Source: JAFDZV01 sp966128725 (lineage in GTDB: Bacteria > Bacteroidota > Ignavibacteria > OLB7). Taken from it: a stretch of DNA of 5,851 nucleotides. The translations under genes were made by a program, and so were the position numbers. A model generated the notes under the pieces. That model searched no databases and was not told where the DNA came from. It worked only from the letters and a program-made list of their open reading frames with translations. This document shows, in pieces, positions 5,595-5,851 of this stretch; position 1 is the stretch's first letter, and the number at the start of each line of letters is the position of its first letter. The DNA lies in the NCBI GenBank assembly GCA_966128725.1, contig CBHYLN010000226.1:1-5851 (forward strand), written 5' to 3'.

Positions 5595-5851
5595 GCGCTC
5601 ACCACCCGGTTCTCGTTGACGGTGTCGCTTTCGATGCGGCCGTCGCGCACGCGTATGATGCGGGCTGCGTGGCGGGCCACGTCCTCCTCGTGCGTCACCA
5701 GGATGATCGTGTTCCCCTGGCTCCACAACTCCTCGAACAGGCGCATGATCTCGTCGCCGGTGCGCGTGTCAAGGTTGCCGGTGGGATCGTCGGCCAGGAT
5801 GATCGACGGCCGTGTCACAAGCGCGCGCGAGATCTCCAAACGCTGTCGCTT
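5591..5851 (-). CDS. ABC transporter ATPase, MacB/LolD type (partial)
   Basis: The C-terminal 86 residues of an ATP-binding subunit; the Walker A and most of the signature lie beyond the window edge. Visible parts are the end of the signature helix (K-R-Q-R-LEISRAL), the extended Walker B IILADDPTGNLD (residues 17-28 of the visible part), the D-loop within GNLDTRTG, and the H-loop LVTH (His54). The length from Walker B to the end is usual for the family. Two positions are unusual: the residue after the Walker B Asp is Asp22 (GAT at 5788-5786) where the family almost always has Glu, and the first visible residue is Lys at the position that is Gln or Glu in LSGGQ/LSGGE. The stop overlaps the permease start by four bases. 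As the only ATPase seen, it would serve both permeases as a homodimer. Confidence 0.93.
   Translation of the reverse strand, partial: KRQRLEISRALVTRPSIILADDPTGNLDTRTGDEIMRLFEELWSQGNTIILVTHEEDVARHAARIIRVRDGRIESDTVNENRVVSA

Noticed and set aside
5595..5726. Longer N-terminus of the first permease
   Set aside because: The 44 extra residues lie in another frame of the ATPase gene and are rich in Arg, His and Gly; the ATGA overlap at 5594-5591 and the family start settle it.

Overview
The window (GC-rich, roughly 60% by eye) carries five protein genes, all on the minus strand, so the biological reading direction is from base 5851 down to base 1. Codon choice is uniform across them and nothing suggests recent transfer. 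The organism cannot be named from the sequence. Three clues point to the Bacteroidota/Chlorobiota/Ignavibacteria side of the tree: a PhoH of the type ending RHRLVKDIIKAY, a LysM domain of the DCLWNIAG type, and two TAACTTTG elements matching the Bacteroidota promoter core TAnnTTTG. Good Shine-Dalgarno sites before two genes argue against a typical low-GC Bacteroidetes. The assignment is an inference.

Bases 5851-3055: an ABC transporter operon of the MacB/FtsX-permease class. It comprises the C-terminal 86 residues of the ATPase (the rest lies outside the window), a first permease joined to it by a 4-base ATGA overlap, and a second, diverged permease 74 bases further on. One ATPase serving two non-identical permeases suggests a heterodimeric membrane part. 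No periplasmic adaptor gene is visible; it could lie upstream, outside the window. The ATPase has Asp in place of the usual catalytic Glu after Walker B.

Bases 3054-2604: 451 bases without a convincing gene. It holds a promoter candidate (TTG-N18-TAACTTTG) and three GGCGG boxes exactly 31 bases apart upstream of it.

Bases 2603-1335: a two-gene cell-envelope operon. A 109-residue lipoprotein with a coiled coil is followed by a 277-residue secreted protein with a long coiled coil and a LysM peptidoglycan-binding domain, ending in a strong intrinsic terminator. A lipid anchor, coiled coils with one Cys each and a LysM domain suggest a membrane-to-peptidoglycan tether made of two partners. This is the least familiar module here.

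Bases 1334-192: a leader region and phoH, a predicted RNA-associated ATPase. Its TAACTTTG element sits only five bases before the ATG, which would give a leaderless mRNA.

Bases 196-1: fourteen head-to-tail copies of a 14-base unit that begin exactly at the phoH stop codon. The array is a 12-base invariant block with a variable dinucleotide. On the phoH strand most units read ATG-xxx-AAG-TGA.
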